From: Pseudonocardia sp.
GTDB lineage: Bacteria > Actinomycetota > Actinomycetes > Mycobacteriales > Pseudonocardiaceae
Assembly: GCA_019244295.1 (NCBI GenBank)
Contig: JAFASX010000120.1
Span: 1 to 64,000 of the forward strand
DNA: 64,000 bases
Direction: 5' to 3'
The translations under genes and the position numbers were made by a program. This document shows, piece by piece, positions 11,214-19,467 of this stretch. The notes beneath the pieces are model-generated. The model saw nothing but the letters and a program-made list of their open reading frames with translations. It was not told where the DNA came from and did no database searches. Position 1 is the first letter of the stretch. Each line of letters opens with the position of its first letter.

Positions 11214-13439
11214 TCAGCGAACCGCTAGGAGACGGGCATGGCGCTCCGGCCGGATGAAACCGCCTGTGGTCTCGCCTGCCGGTGACACGAGGGTGACGAC
11301 CGTCGAGTGCCGGAGCCCGCTTCCCCACCGTGGATGGCGGTCGAGCAGCTCTGACTGCGCGGTGACTACGACCAACAAAGGCACTGCGGCCAGGGTGCTG
11401 ATCTCCTCCACGGCACGGAGCATATCGTCGCTCCCGAGGTGCAGCGAATCCATCGCCACGACCAGAGGCTGGTCTGCGGCTGCCAACATGAGAAATCTCT
11501 GCCAGGCGACCAACGCGTGGCGGATCGACTGTGGAGGGTGGGATTCCTGCCCACCGGGACACACCATGGGCAGTAGCCCGGCGAAGAGATGGTCCACCTC
11601 GCGTCGGGATGAGGAGACTCTTCTCAGCGCTGAGAGGAGTTTCTCCCCCGCGCGTCCATCCGAGTCGCTGTGGCTGATTCCGCAGTAGGGAGACACCGTA
11701 GCGGACAGCGCAGCTATGGCATCCTCGTCGGTGCCGCCGAAGACTCGCCCAGTAAGGAGACGGGTGTCGCCCACATGCGCGATCAGCTCGCTCATGAACT
11801 TGGCCAGGAGAACGGACGCCTGCGACTGGCACTCGCTCAGGATAGTGGCGACATGTGGTTGCGCGTAGCGTACGGTGCGATTGAACATGCTGTGCAGTAA
11901 CGCCAACTCGTGCTCGTTGTCGGCCGTTACGGTGGGAGAGGCGAACGAGGGTGGGCGTGCGCTCTCCAGTTGCCAGCGATCAGGGCTGCCGCCGAGCTGG
12001 TTGCTCAGTATCACATGCTTCACCAACTGGTGTGTGCGACCACAGATTAGCACCTCTCCCTCGGGCACGAGGAAGAGCATGTCCTGGCATCTACTGATGA
12101 GCGCACGGTCGAGGCTCGGAGGGGCCGTGGGGCCACCGGCTGTGTACTCCATGAGGGCATCTCCCGTGACGACGGCGACGCGGATGGCCACCCCGCCTTC
12201 CGGCCTGTGGGGAGATTGACAGCGGATCGCCAGCGCGCTGACGCCGTCCCGAATCATCAGGGCCGCTCGGGCTGCCAGCTCAGCATCATCCGATGACTGG
12301 CCAGGCACACCGAACAGCCCGACGAAGGAGGAGCCGAGAGACACTGCGACAATGCCCCCGAGCTGCTCAATGCTCGCTTGCACGATAGCGGCGATGCCGG
12401 ACAGCACGTCGTCGGTCTCTGCGGGGTCTGCGTTGGCGAAGCTTCCGCTGAGGCGGGCGTGCGCGGTGACGACGCTAACATACTGGTGTTCACTGGTCCC
12501 GCCTGGGCTGCCCACCTCGGCCGGGGCTCCCGTGGGGGCCGGGCCTGGCTCACCGCGCGTGCCCTGGTGGGAGGCGCTCAGCATGTCTGCGGACGCGGCG
12601 ATGCCCGGAGCGCCGGCCAGTGATTCATTTCCACGGGTTTCTTCCAGCGCCGACCGCGACTCGGACGAGTGGAGTTGGGCTAGAGCGGGATCGTGAACAA
12701 GGATCGCGTGCTGGAGATTCTGAAGTTCTGGGCTCGGCTCCAGGCCGAGATCCTCGACGAGGGCAACCCTCATTCTACTGTATGCGCTGAGCGCGTCAGC
12801 GTGCCTGCCGCACCGATACAAAGCTGTCATGAGCTGTGCGCATAATCGTTCGCGAAGCGGCTCGCGCTCGACCATGGACTCGAGCTCGCCGAGCACCGAA
12901 CGGTGACGGCCGCACGCCAACTCGGCCTGGAGATAGTCCTCCATGGCGTCGGTTCGTGATTTTTCCAAGACCTCGAGTTCTGGCCATGATATCCCGGACT
13001 CCACGAGGTCGGACAGTGCATTGCCGCGCCATGATGAGAGCGCGTCCTTGAGTAATTCCGCGGCGAGGCCCCCAGCGCCTTCCGTGAGCCTCACCCTTCC
13101 TTCTTCGGTCTTTCGCAAGAAGCGGTATAGATCCACTTGCTCAGGATCCAGGCGGAGCATGTAACCGGGGCGCTGCGTCACGAGGCTTATCGTCTTGTCG
13201 GCCCCATCTGTCGAAGCCAGCACGGACCGCAAGCTCCACACCGCGTTCTGCAGCATCTTCCGTGCCGAGGCTGGGGCGTCATCTTCTGGCCAGAGGGCGT
13301 CCAGCAGGTGACTGGTGGGCACCACTTGATTCGGCTTGAGCAGTAGGAAAGCTAATGTCGCACGCTGCCTGATTCCGCCTAGTTGCACTGTGCGCCCATT
13401 GTGTGTTGCTTCCAGAGGGCCAAGAACCTGAAATCTCAC
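11214..13439 (-). CDS. SARP-family regulator with degenerate cyclase-like and ATPase-like C-terminal regions
   Basis: I chose the GTG at 13439 because GGGGGA lies five bases upstream and the protein then starts right at the winged-helix domain (VRFQVLGPLEA). The frame is open further upstream. The order is a DNA-binding OmpR-like domain (1-95), a bacterial transcriptional activation domain (about 100-245), a class III nucleotide-cyclase-like fold (about 320-450) and an AAA/STAND-like part (about 505-741). The cyclase metal aspartates are missing: SLGSSFVGLFG replaces the usual GDAVMAVFG. The Walker A loop is also lost (SECQSQAS at 534-542), while a Walker B-like MDSLH remains. SARPs usually activate antibiotic clusters. 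Its convergent position beside the synthase suggests it controls that cluster. The usual C-terminal TPR region is absent. Confidence 0.88.
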   Translation of the reverse strand: MRFQVLGPLEATHNGRTVQLGGIRQRATLAFLLLKPNQVVPTSHLLDALWPEDDAPASARKMLQNAVWSLRSVLASTDGADKTISLVTQRPGYMLRLDPEQVDLYRFLRKTEEGRVRLTEGAGGLAAELLKDALSSWRGNALSDLVESGISWPELEVLEKSRTDAMEDYLQAELACGRHRSVLGELESMVEREPLRERLCAQLMTALYRCGRHADALSAYSRMRVALVEDLGLEPSPELQNLQHAILVHDPALAQLHSSESRSALEETRGNESLAGAPGIAASADMLSASHQGTRGEPGPAPTGAPAEVGSPGGTSEHQYVSVVTAHARLSGSFANADPAETDDVLSGIAAIVQASIEQLGGIVAVSLGSSFVGLFGVPGQSSDDAELAARAALMIRDGVSALAIRCQSPHRPEGGVAIRVAVVTGDALMEYTAGGPTAPPSLDRALISRCQDMLFLVPEGEVLICGRTHQLVKHVILSNQLGGSPDRWQLESARPPSFASPTVTADNEHELALLHSMFNRTVRYAQPHVATILSECQSQASVLLAKFMSELIAHVGDTRLLTGRVFGGTDEDAIAALSATVSPYCGISHSDSDGRAGEKLLSALRRVSSSRREVDHLFAGLLPMVCPGGQESHPPQSIRHALVAWQRFLMLAAADQPLVVAMDSLHLGSDDMLRAVEEISTLAAVPLLVVVTAQSELLDRHPRWGSGLRHSTVVTLVSPAGETTGGFIRPERHARLLAVR

Positions 13440-13485
13440 ATTTCCCCCAATTGCGAGCGCAAAAACATGGATCACATCGCGGTGG

Positions 13486-13700
13486 CTACGCTGTGAGCTC
13501 CTCGGGCCGGTGGAGGTACCTGTTGATGATCTGGCCACCCGCCACGTTGCCTATCGGAGGTGTCCGCCAGAGCGCGAGCGCCTCATGCAGGGTCACCGGA
13601 GCCTCGTTCCACGGCCCGCGTCGACGTGTTTCTGGCCGCGTTTGACAAGTTGCTCGAAGCGCGCGCAGTCGACGTCGTCGTCATGCTCGCTGAATTCCAT
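13486..13700 (-). pseudogene. Relic of a second SARP gene (BTAD fragment, frameshifted)
   Basis: On the minus strand one frame reads VDCARFEQLVKRGQKHVDAGR. After a frame change it continues as LHEALALWRTPPIGNV, then RYLHRPEEL and a TAG at 13488-13486. This is the middle of a bacterial transcriptional activation domain, where family members read roughly VDaarFe.lv..gr....d followed by LreALaLWRGpaL. No DNA-binding domain is attached. It lies directly upstream of, and in the same direction as, the intact SARP gene. Confidence 0.6.
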
Positions 13701-13795
13701 CAATTCCCCCGCAGATCGGTTGGATACCAGCGGGCGCAGCGAATCACACACTCCGAATCGTGATCCGCGCACGCGGTGGAACACAGTTCTGTTCC

Positions 13796-13825
13796 GACCG
13801 AACGATCTTGTTAAATATTTCGGTC
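13796..13825. repeat. Short inverted repeat, GACCGAA / TTCGGTC
   Basis: Seven-base arms at 13796-13802 and 13819-13825 are perfectly complementary and separated by 16 AT-rich bases. The repeat lies in the non-coding stretch upstream of the SARP gene and its relic. It could be an operator or a chance hairpin; nothing else supports a role. Confidence 0.25.
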
Positions 13826-13941
13826 AGTGGTAATATGAAACTACGTCCTCGCGCCTGACTCAGGCAAGGTCATTAGGGTCTGATGATTCGAAGGAAGCAT
13901 GCGCCAGATCGGAATCCGGCTCAAAACCAATGCCACATAGC

Positions 13942-14256
13942 TTAAGTCATGTTGCGCCGGGTTGGAGGGTGCGCAGGTGGATGGTGCCGGGTGGGGATAC
14001 GCAGGGCGGCGATCCGGGCGAGGAAGGCGGGGAGTTGGTCTTCCCAGTCCTTAGGGGAATGGCCGCCGTCCCGGTGGCAGTGCGGCGGATCACACGGAGG
14101 ACGGTGGTGACGAAGATCCGGTCGGGGCTCCAGGTCGGCGGTGGAGGCTTTCGCGATTAGCGCGCTGATCGCGTGGTGCCCGATCAGGTAGGCCCAGATT
14201 TTTGAGTAGACCAGCTCCGGTAGGTGGGAGGTCAGGGTACGGATCTCAGCCTTCAC
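13942..14256 (-). pseudogene. C-terminal remnant of an IS4-type transposase
   Basis: The fragment reads EIRTLTSHLPELVYSKIWAY, then LIGHHAISALIAKAS, and near its end PKDWEDQLPAFLARIAALRI. This matches the C-terminal part of actinobacterial IS4-family DDE transposases. In the middle the expected DRIFVTTVLRVIRRTATGTA appears only in a neighbouring frame, so two compensating frameshifts flank about 25 codons. The N-terminal three quarters, including the catalytic residues, are absent, and I saw no terminal inverted repeats. It lies between the polyketide cluster and the glucan genes. Confidence 0.7.
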
Positions 14257-14297
14257 CGACCGGATCGGCCGGTCATCGATATTTGTTCGCTGGGTCG

Positions 14298-16235
14298 TTA
14301 CCAGGCTCGGTAACTTCGGTTCAGCTCGGCGACTGACCAGGCTTGGAATGGGCAGCCGGTGGCCGCGTGCGGTGGGTCGCCGTCAGCGGTCTCGGAGACC
14401 GAGCCGAGCCCCCACTCGGCCAGGTGCGCCACCAGGCCGACGAGCACACCGTCGGTGGGCAGGCCGACGCGCCGGCAGGCGCCGACGTAGGGCCCGATCA
14501 ACCACGGCCAGACCGTGCCCTGGTGGTAGGCAATGTCGCGGTCGCGCGGCCCACCGCGATGTTGGCCCCGGTAGCCGGGCGAGCCGGGGGCGAGGCTGCG
14601 TAACCCGAGCGGGGTAAGCAGCGGCGCGGCAAGCCCGCTGACCCCGGCAAGCCCGCTGACCCCGGTGGGCTCGCCAGCGTCAGCGGGCGAAAACAGCGGC
14701 GCATAAGGCAGCGAGTAAGCGAGCAGCTGGTTGGGTCGCACGGTGGCGTCGTTCTTGGCCGGACCGTCCACCACGTCGTAGAGCCCGCCGTGCGGAGCGG
14801 GGAAACGCGCGACGAAAGAGGCGCGGGCGCGCTCGTGCAGCGCGGCGATCTCCGAAGGGTCCCGGCCAAGGCGCGCCTGTAGGGCTTGCAGCGCCGCGAG
14901 ACCGTTCACCCACAATGCGTTGATCTCCACCGCCTTGCCGATGCGTGGCGTCACACCGACCCCGTCGACGCGGGCATCCATCCAGGTCAGCGCATAGCCG
15001 GGTTGGCCCTGGGTCAGCAGCCCATCGGCCGGATCGACCCCAATGCCGTACCGAGTGCCCCGGACGTGTGCTTTGACTATGTTCTCGATCACCGGGAGCA
15101 CAGCCGCGGCGAGGTCGAGATCGCTGGTGGCCGCGATATGGCGGTCGATGGCGTGGAGGAACCACAGCGTGGCGTCGGCGGTGTTGTATTCAGTTTTACC
15201 GGTGTCGGCGGTGTTGGCCAGCATCCCCTCGGAGACTGTCGCGGCGTACTTGCGCAGCAGTGAACGGCCTTCCTCGGCGCGACCGGTGGCCAGAAACAGT
15301 CCCTCATACGAGGTCATGGTGTCACGTGACCAGGCGCCGAACCACGGGTAACCCGCGACGACGTCCGGCTCGGTGGTGATGAACGCGTCGGCGGCGAGCA
15401 CTAGCCGCGCCGCCACCGAATCGCTGGGCTTCGCGGTGGCGACCAGCCCTGCGGCGCGTTGGCGCGCGGCCGCCACCACGTCGGCCGCCGGTGGGGGCTC
15501 GACCGTGAGATCGCCGGCCCACGCCGACGCCTGCAGGGTGTCGCCAGGGCCGCGAAGGTCGGTGGCGAACCGGCCGGCCAGCCACACATCCTCGACGGCA
15601 TTGAGCCCCCGCCGCGCCTCCAGCCGCGCATACACGTCCCGGTACCAGTCGCCGGCTGGTACCCAGCCGGGTCCGGTCAGCCGGAACGACCCCTCGACGA
15701 TTGCCCCGCCAGAGTTGTGCTCGACGGCCAGCGGCCCATTAGCGACGCGTTCGCCGTGCGCGTCACGCCAGGTCACCAAGGCTTCCAGCACGAGGTGCAC
15801 TGGCCCGCCCGCGAGCAGCCGGTGCACCACACCCACTGACGCGCCGCCGTGGTGCATCGCCAGCTCACGTTCCAGTACGACACCGCCGACCCGCCACCGC
15901 CAGCGCGGCAGCCCGTCGTCGAGGTCGAACGATTCCAACAACGTGTGCCCGGTGGGCGCTATGGCACCGCCCGACCACTCGTGCACACCCAACCGAATCG
16001 ACTCACCAGAGGGGAGCACTAGCACCGGGTCTAGCGCCACCAGACCGAGGCGACGCGCCGACGGACCACTCACCGCCGGCACCAGTAGCCCGTGATAACG
16101 CCGGGTACGCAACCCGCAGACCGTGCCCATCGCATACCCGCCGACGCCGTCGGCCACCAGCCATTCCCGGTCACCGCCTTCGGTCAGTGAACCACACACG
16201 GCCGGACCGAAGCCGATGCGCAGCGGAGTCGTCAT
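14298..16235 (-). CDS. Glycogen debranching enzyme, amylo-alpha-1,6-glucosidase type
   Basis: The 645-residue protein has the N-terminal debranching domain (EWLVADGVGGYAMGTVCGLR, then TRRYHGLLVPA at about 23-55). A C-terminal (alpha/alpha)6-barrel glucosidase domain follows, with WFGAWSRDTMTSYEGLFLAT and YHQGTVWPWLIGPY. This is the short archaeal/bacterial debranching type (GH133-like), which hydrolyses alpha-1,6 branches of glycogen or limit dextrin. No signal peptide is visible, so it should act in the cytoplasm. It is the last gene of a leftward series, starting 14 bases after the DJ-1/PfpI gene. The glucoamylase in the same series suggests a joint role in alpha-glucan breakdown. Confidence 0.88.
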   Translation of the reverse strand: MTTPLRIGFGPAVCGSLTEGGDREWLVADGVGGYAMGTVCGLRTRRYHGLLVPAVSGPSARRLGLVALDPVLVLPSGESIRLGVHEWSGGAIAPTGHTLLESFDLDDGLPRWRWRVGGVVLERELAMHHGGASVGVVHRLLAGGPVHLVLEALVTWRDAHGERVANGPLAVEHNSGGAIVEGSFRLTGPGWVPAGDWYRDVYARLEARRGLNAVEDVWLAGRFATDLRGPGDTLQASAWAGDLTVEPPPAADVVAAARQRAAGLVATAKPSDSVAARLVLAADAFITTEPDVVAGYPWFGAWSRDTMTSYEGLFLATGRAEEGRSLLRKYAATVSEGMLANTADTGKTEYNTADATLWFLHAIDRHIAATSDLDLAAAVLPVIENIVKAHVRGTRYGIGVDPADGLLTQGQPGYALTWMDARVDGVGVTPRIGKAVEINALWVNGLAALQALQARLGRDPSEIAALHERARASFVARFPAPHGGLYDVVDGPAKNDATVRPNQLLAYSLPYAPLFSPADAGEPTGVSGLAGVSGLAAPLLTPLGLRSLAPGSPGYRGQHRGGPRDRDIAYHQGTVWPWLIGPYVGACRRVGLPTDGVLVGLVAHLAEWGLGSVSETADGDPPHAATGCPFQAWSVAELNRSYRAW

Positions 16236-16249
16236 CAGTCGGATAGCTA

Positions 16250-16933
16250 TCAGCCGGACAACTCGGCGAGGACGGCCTGGGCGACCCCGGTGGCGGATGC
16301 GGGGTTCTGGCCGGTGACGAGTCGGTTATCGACCATGACGTGCGGCTCGAAGTTGGGTGCGCCCGTGTGCTTGGCGCCGAGCTGTTCGAGACGGTCCTGC
16401 AGCAGGAAGGGCACGACATCGGTGAGCCCGGCGGCAGCCTCTTCGGCGTTGGTGAACGCCGAGACCTCCTTGCCCTCCACCAGGGCGCGGCCGTCAGACA
16501 GTTTGACGCCAACGAGCGCGGCCGGCCCGTGGCAGACGGCCGCGACGACTCCACCGGATTCGTATATCTCACGTGCAACGCGTGCGAGTGCGGGGTCGCT
16601 TGGGAAGTCCCACATGGTGCCGTGCCCGCCCGCGAACAACACCGCGTCGTAGTCGGCGCTATTCACATCGGCGAACGTCGGGGTGCTGGCGAGTTTGACG
16701 CGCACCTCCGGATCCTCGGTGAACGCGCGCTGTATCGGGTCGGACAAGTCGGCGCCGTCGACCGGAGGCTCGCCGCCAGCGGTGCTCGCCAGGTCCACCG
16801 TGTAACCGGCCTGATTGAACACCTGCCACGGGTGCGCGGCCTCGGACAAGTAGTAGCCCGTCTTACGTACGCCGTCCAGGTCAGCGTGACTGGTCAGGCC
16901 GATCAAGATCTTCTTCGTTGGGGCACGTTTCAT
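16250..16933 (-). CDS. DJ-1/PfpI-family protein (Hsp31-like)
   Basis: I chose the ATG at 16933 because AGGAG stands seven bases upstream and the protein then begins just before the first beta-strand (MKRAPTKKILIGLTSH). The frame is open 33 codons further. The nucleophile elbow AAVCHGPAAL carries the reactive cysteine, and AGGHGTMWDF is the usual glycine-rich segment of this class. At about 227 residues it has the size of class I glutamine-amidotransferase-like proteins of the DJ-1/PfpI group. Relatives act as glyoxalase III, deglycase or chaperone. It sits between glucoamylase and debranching enzyme, so a role in dealing with carbonyl by-products of sugar breakdown is possible but unproven. 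Confidence 0.82.
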   Translation of the reverse strand: MKRAPTKKILIGLTSHADLDGVRKTGYYLSEAAHPWQVFNQAGYTVDLASTAGGEPPVDGADLSDPIQRAFTEDPEVRVKLASTPTFADVNSADYDAVLFAGGHGTMWDFPSDPALARVAREIYESGGVVAAVCHGPAALVGVKLSDGRALVEGKEVSAFTNAEEAAAGLTDVVPFLLQDRLEQLGAKHTGAPNFEPHVMVDNRLVTGQNPASATGVAQAVLAELSG

Positions 16934-16968
16934 AACTGACTCCTTTTTGTCACTTCGGCTCGGCTGGA

Positions 16969-18348
16969 TCAGCCGACCACTGTCTGACCATTGCGTGCCC
17001 GCACGGCGGAAAGAAAGGCCGCGTAGCTCCACGTGAGGTTCCGGACGCTTTTCTCATAGCCCGACGTGCCGTCGAACTGCTCGCTCAGCTCGAGATGGTC
17101 GCTGTGGAAAATCACCGCCCGCAGCATCGCGTCCGCGGCGGTCCGGAGGGCGTCGGCGGCCTCGGCCGGCGTCGTCGTCGCGGTGACGCTCACCTGGGCG
17201 AAAAACTCACGTGACAGCTCGTCCAACGGCACCTTCCCCGACGCCGTCACCTCGGCGGCCAGCTCGTAGTAGAGCTGCGCGAAGTTCGCCGTGCACAGCG
17301 CCCAGGGATGATCGCCCTGGCCACCGGAGCCGCCATCGTAGACGTCGCCAGGGTAGCGTCCGAGCATCGGCCCCATTCCGGCCCGCGCGTCAGTGAGGTT
17401 GATCGGGAAGACCTCCGGCGACTTCTCGTTTGCCCAGGTGTCGCGCAGCTGGGCGGCCGTGGCCAGCAACCGGGTGTCGGTGCACGACACGGCGCCGTAG
17501 ATGCAGGCCTGCACGATGTCGATGTTCGGGTCATAACCGGACGGGACCACCGGATGGTCCGCTTGCCCGGGAGCCGCGCCGCCGATCAGGGTCGCGTAGC
17601 GGGTGCCATCCCAGTGCGCGTCCAGTGCGTTCTCCAGCCACTTGATCGCCTGCGCCGTCCCAGCTGGGACAGGGATGCCGTGGGTATTGTCGGCCAGCTC
17701 CCGCAGGCACCGAAGCTGCGCGGCGCGCGCGAAGAAGGAGAAGCCGCTGTGCTCCTCCCAAAGGTTGGTGGTCGGGTCCTCGTACACCTGGAGCAGGAAC
17801 GCGACGTTCTCCGCGAGAAGCGTGCGCGCGGCGACCTGCGTGGCGGCGTCGAGCTTGTCGTAGGCCGCGAGGATGGCGATCGACTGGAGGGCTGGGCCGT
17901 CGTTTTGCTCCGACCAGGGGCGCGCCTGCCCAGCGACGGTGAAGCACGCATGGCCCTTCGTCGGGGCCGCGTTCGACTGGCAGGTTTGAGCAAACGTGAC
18001 GTAGTCGATGAGTTGCTGCACAGGTGTCTCACTCCGCGCCATGGTCGCGGCGGCGATTTCCAGCGCGGTAATGGCGGCGTCGCGCACCCAGTTGAAGACG
18101 TAGTCCTGGCTGATCCCCGGTGTGTTGGCCGGATACGAGGGAGCGGCGATGACGCACCCGGGCTTGGACAACACGGTGTGGGTGGAGTCCGCGAACGGGT
18201 AACCGTCGCTCGCGACGTTGCGCATCATCAAGGCGTACATGTGCTGCGCGACGGCTTGGAAATCCACCTGGTGTGGGTCGACGCTGAGCCCTGAGAAGGC
18301 ATGCGTCGCCGAGGTCGACAGGGCGCGGGTATAGGGAAGGTGCGGCAT
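16969..18348 (-). CDS. GH15 glucoamylase (glucan 1,4-alpha-glucosidase)
   Basis: The 459-residue protein carries glucoamylase blocks in order: SQDYVFNWVRDAAITALEIA (about 78-98), PWSEQNDGPALQ (about 143-154), NLWEEHSGFSFFARAAQL (about 194-211) and, at the C-terminus, EQFDGTSGYEKSVRNLTWSY. The WEE and EQFD segments contain the expected acid/base glutamates. The family releases glucose from the non-reducing ends of starch or glycogen. No signal peptide and no starch-binding domain are visible, unlike secreted fungal enzymes, so an intracellular role with glycogen or imported maltodextrin is likely. It is followed by the DJ-1/PfpI and debranching genes on the same strand. Confidence 0.88.
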   Translation of the reverse strand: MPHLPYTRALSTSATHAFSGLSVDPHQVDFQAVAQHMYALMMRNVASDGYPFADSTHTVLSKPGCVIAAPSYPANTPGISQDYVFNWVRDAAITALEIAAATMARSETPVQQLIDYVTFAQTCQSNAAPTKGHACFTVAGQARPWSEQNDGPALQSIAILAAYDKLDAATQVAARTLLAENVAFLLQVYEDPTTNLWEEHSGFSFFARAAQLRCLRELADNTHGIPVPAGTAQAIKWLENALDAHWDGTRYATLIGGAAPGQADHPVVPSGYDPNIDIVQACIYGAVSCTDTRLLATAAQLRDTWANEKSPEVFPINLTDARAGMGPMLGRYPGDVYDGGSGGQGDHPWALCTANFAQLYYELAAEVTASGKVPLDELSREFFAQVSVTATTTPAEAADALRTAADAMLRAVIFHSDHLELSEQFDGTSGYEKSVRNLTWSYAAFLSAVRARNGQTVVG

Positions 18349-18409
18349 GGAGGTTTTCTCGTCTGGTCTCGTCTGGGAAAAGTGACGTGTATCGATGTTC
18401 GTGTGCCCC

Positions 18410-18826
18410 TCAGCTGGGCCGGGCCCACACGATTTCGTTGACAGTGGTCGGCATGCCGGCTTGCGACGGCGTCGTGAGGACCAACTGGCCGTCGCGGTCG
18501 GTGATCAACCGCGGCTGTTTCGTGTCCGACCAATTCGGGTACAGACTTTGCTCAATGTAATGAATGACTGTCGCCTCATCTCGAACATAAGTTCCCGTGT
18601 ATGCGAGACAGGTCGAATAGGCCTCGGCGCGCGCCTCAATGTCACCACCGAGAGGGTCGCCGCCCGCGATGGGAGGCCGGCTCGCGGACACTAGCACGAC
18701 CGACATATATCCATCGCTGGTGTACGTGAGCTGGCCTTCGGGGTCCGGCCCGAGGGGAAAGCTGACGCTCCCGTCGGGGGCTATCCGGCGCCATGTGACG
18801 AGCTTCCAGGTCCCCTCGATCTCCAC
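18410..18826 (-). CDS. Lipocalin-like domain protein
   Basis: The 138-residue protein opens with EGTWKLVTWRR and contains GQLTYTSDGYMSVVLV and YTGTYVRDEATVIHYIEQ. This is the pattern of the bacterial lipocalin-like (lipocalin_5) family of small beta-barrels, whose ligands are mostly unknown. No signal peptide is seen. It is the first gene of the leftward set, 61 bases ahead of the glucoamylase, and is divergent from the GMC operon. The 198-base space between them must hold both promoters. A tail fragment of a related gene lies at the far end of that operon. Confidence 0.75.
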   Translation of the reverse strand: MEIEGTWKLVTWRRIAPDGSVSFPLGPDPEGQLTYTSDGYMSVVLVSASRPPIAGGDPLGGDIEARAEAYSTCLAYTGTYVRDEATVIHYIEQSLYPNWSDTKQPRLITDRDGQLVLTTPSQAGMPTTVNEIVWARPS

Positions 18827-19024
18827 CGCTTCACCGTGGCACGCTCACGGCGGGCGTGTCCAGCCATTATTCAAGCCCAGCGCCGCCGGCCGCGGCCGAC
18901 GTCACGATCACGCGTCGACGCCTTCACGCCTTGGCCGAGGGTCCCGTAAATACGTTGCCTGGGCCGCCCAGTGGGTGCAAGAGTACATCCTGCGTTTCGA
19001 GGCGCGGCGTCAAGAGGGGGATCT

Positions 19025-19465
19025 GTGGCGCGACGTGAGGACGTCTTCATAAGCCTGTCCGCGGGGCTGACCGGATATTCACCGGTGCGGCTCATCGGTA
19101 CCGGAATGTGTGATCAATACTTAGCGGAGCTCGGTAAGGTTCTTTCCGACGGAATGGTCGACGAATTTCTTTCCGCATACGCCCGGCCGCCGGCCGATGG
19201 TGGATGTTCGGTGCTCAAGGTCTTACGGGACGCGAGGTGGGGGCCGGTCGCGCGCCGCGTCATGATCCTCTGGTACTGCGGGACTTGGACCGCGCTCCCG
19301 GAGTCCTGGCACGCGGTCCACGGAGCCTCCTCCGCTGACACGGATCACGTCGTGTCGGCGGAGGCCTACCAGGCTGGTCTGCAGTGGGTCGCCGCTGGCG
19401 CGCACCCCGCTGGGGCCCGCCAGCAGGGCTTCGGGGCCTGGGCACTGGCGCCCGAGGGGGTGTGA
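19025..19465 (+). CDS. Small subunit of a GMC dehydrogenase (FAD-dependent sorbitol-dehydrogenase-like family), copy 1
   Basis: The GTG at 19025 follows GAGGGGG. The 146-residue helical protein has the family pattern ILWYCGTW, followed by HVVSAEAYQAGLQWVAAGAHP and a glycine-rich end, GFGAWAL. This resembles small subunits of membrane D-sorbitol or fructose dehydrogenases, which help mature and stabilise the flavin subunit. Those subunits usually carry a Tat signal; none is seen here, so the complex is probably cytoplasmic. Two bases separate it from the first GMC gene, which points to a partnership. A second copy lies at 24289. Confidence 0.7.
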   Translation: MARREDVFISLSAGLTGYSPVRLIGTGMCDQYLAELGKVLSDGMVDEFLSAYARPPADGGCSVLKVLRDARWGPVARRVMILWYCGTWTALPESWHAVHGASSADTDHVVSAEAYQAGLQWVAAGAHPAGARQQGFGAWALAPEGV

Positions 19466-19467
19466 TC

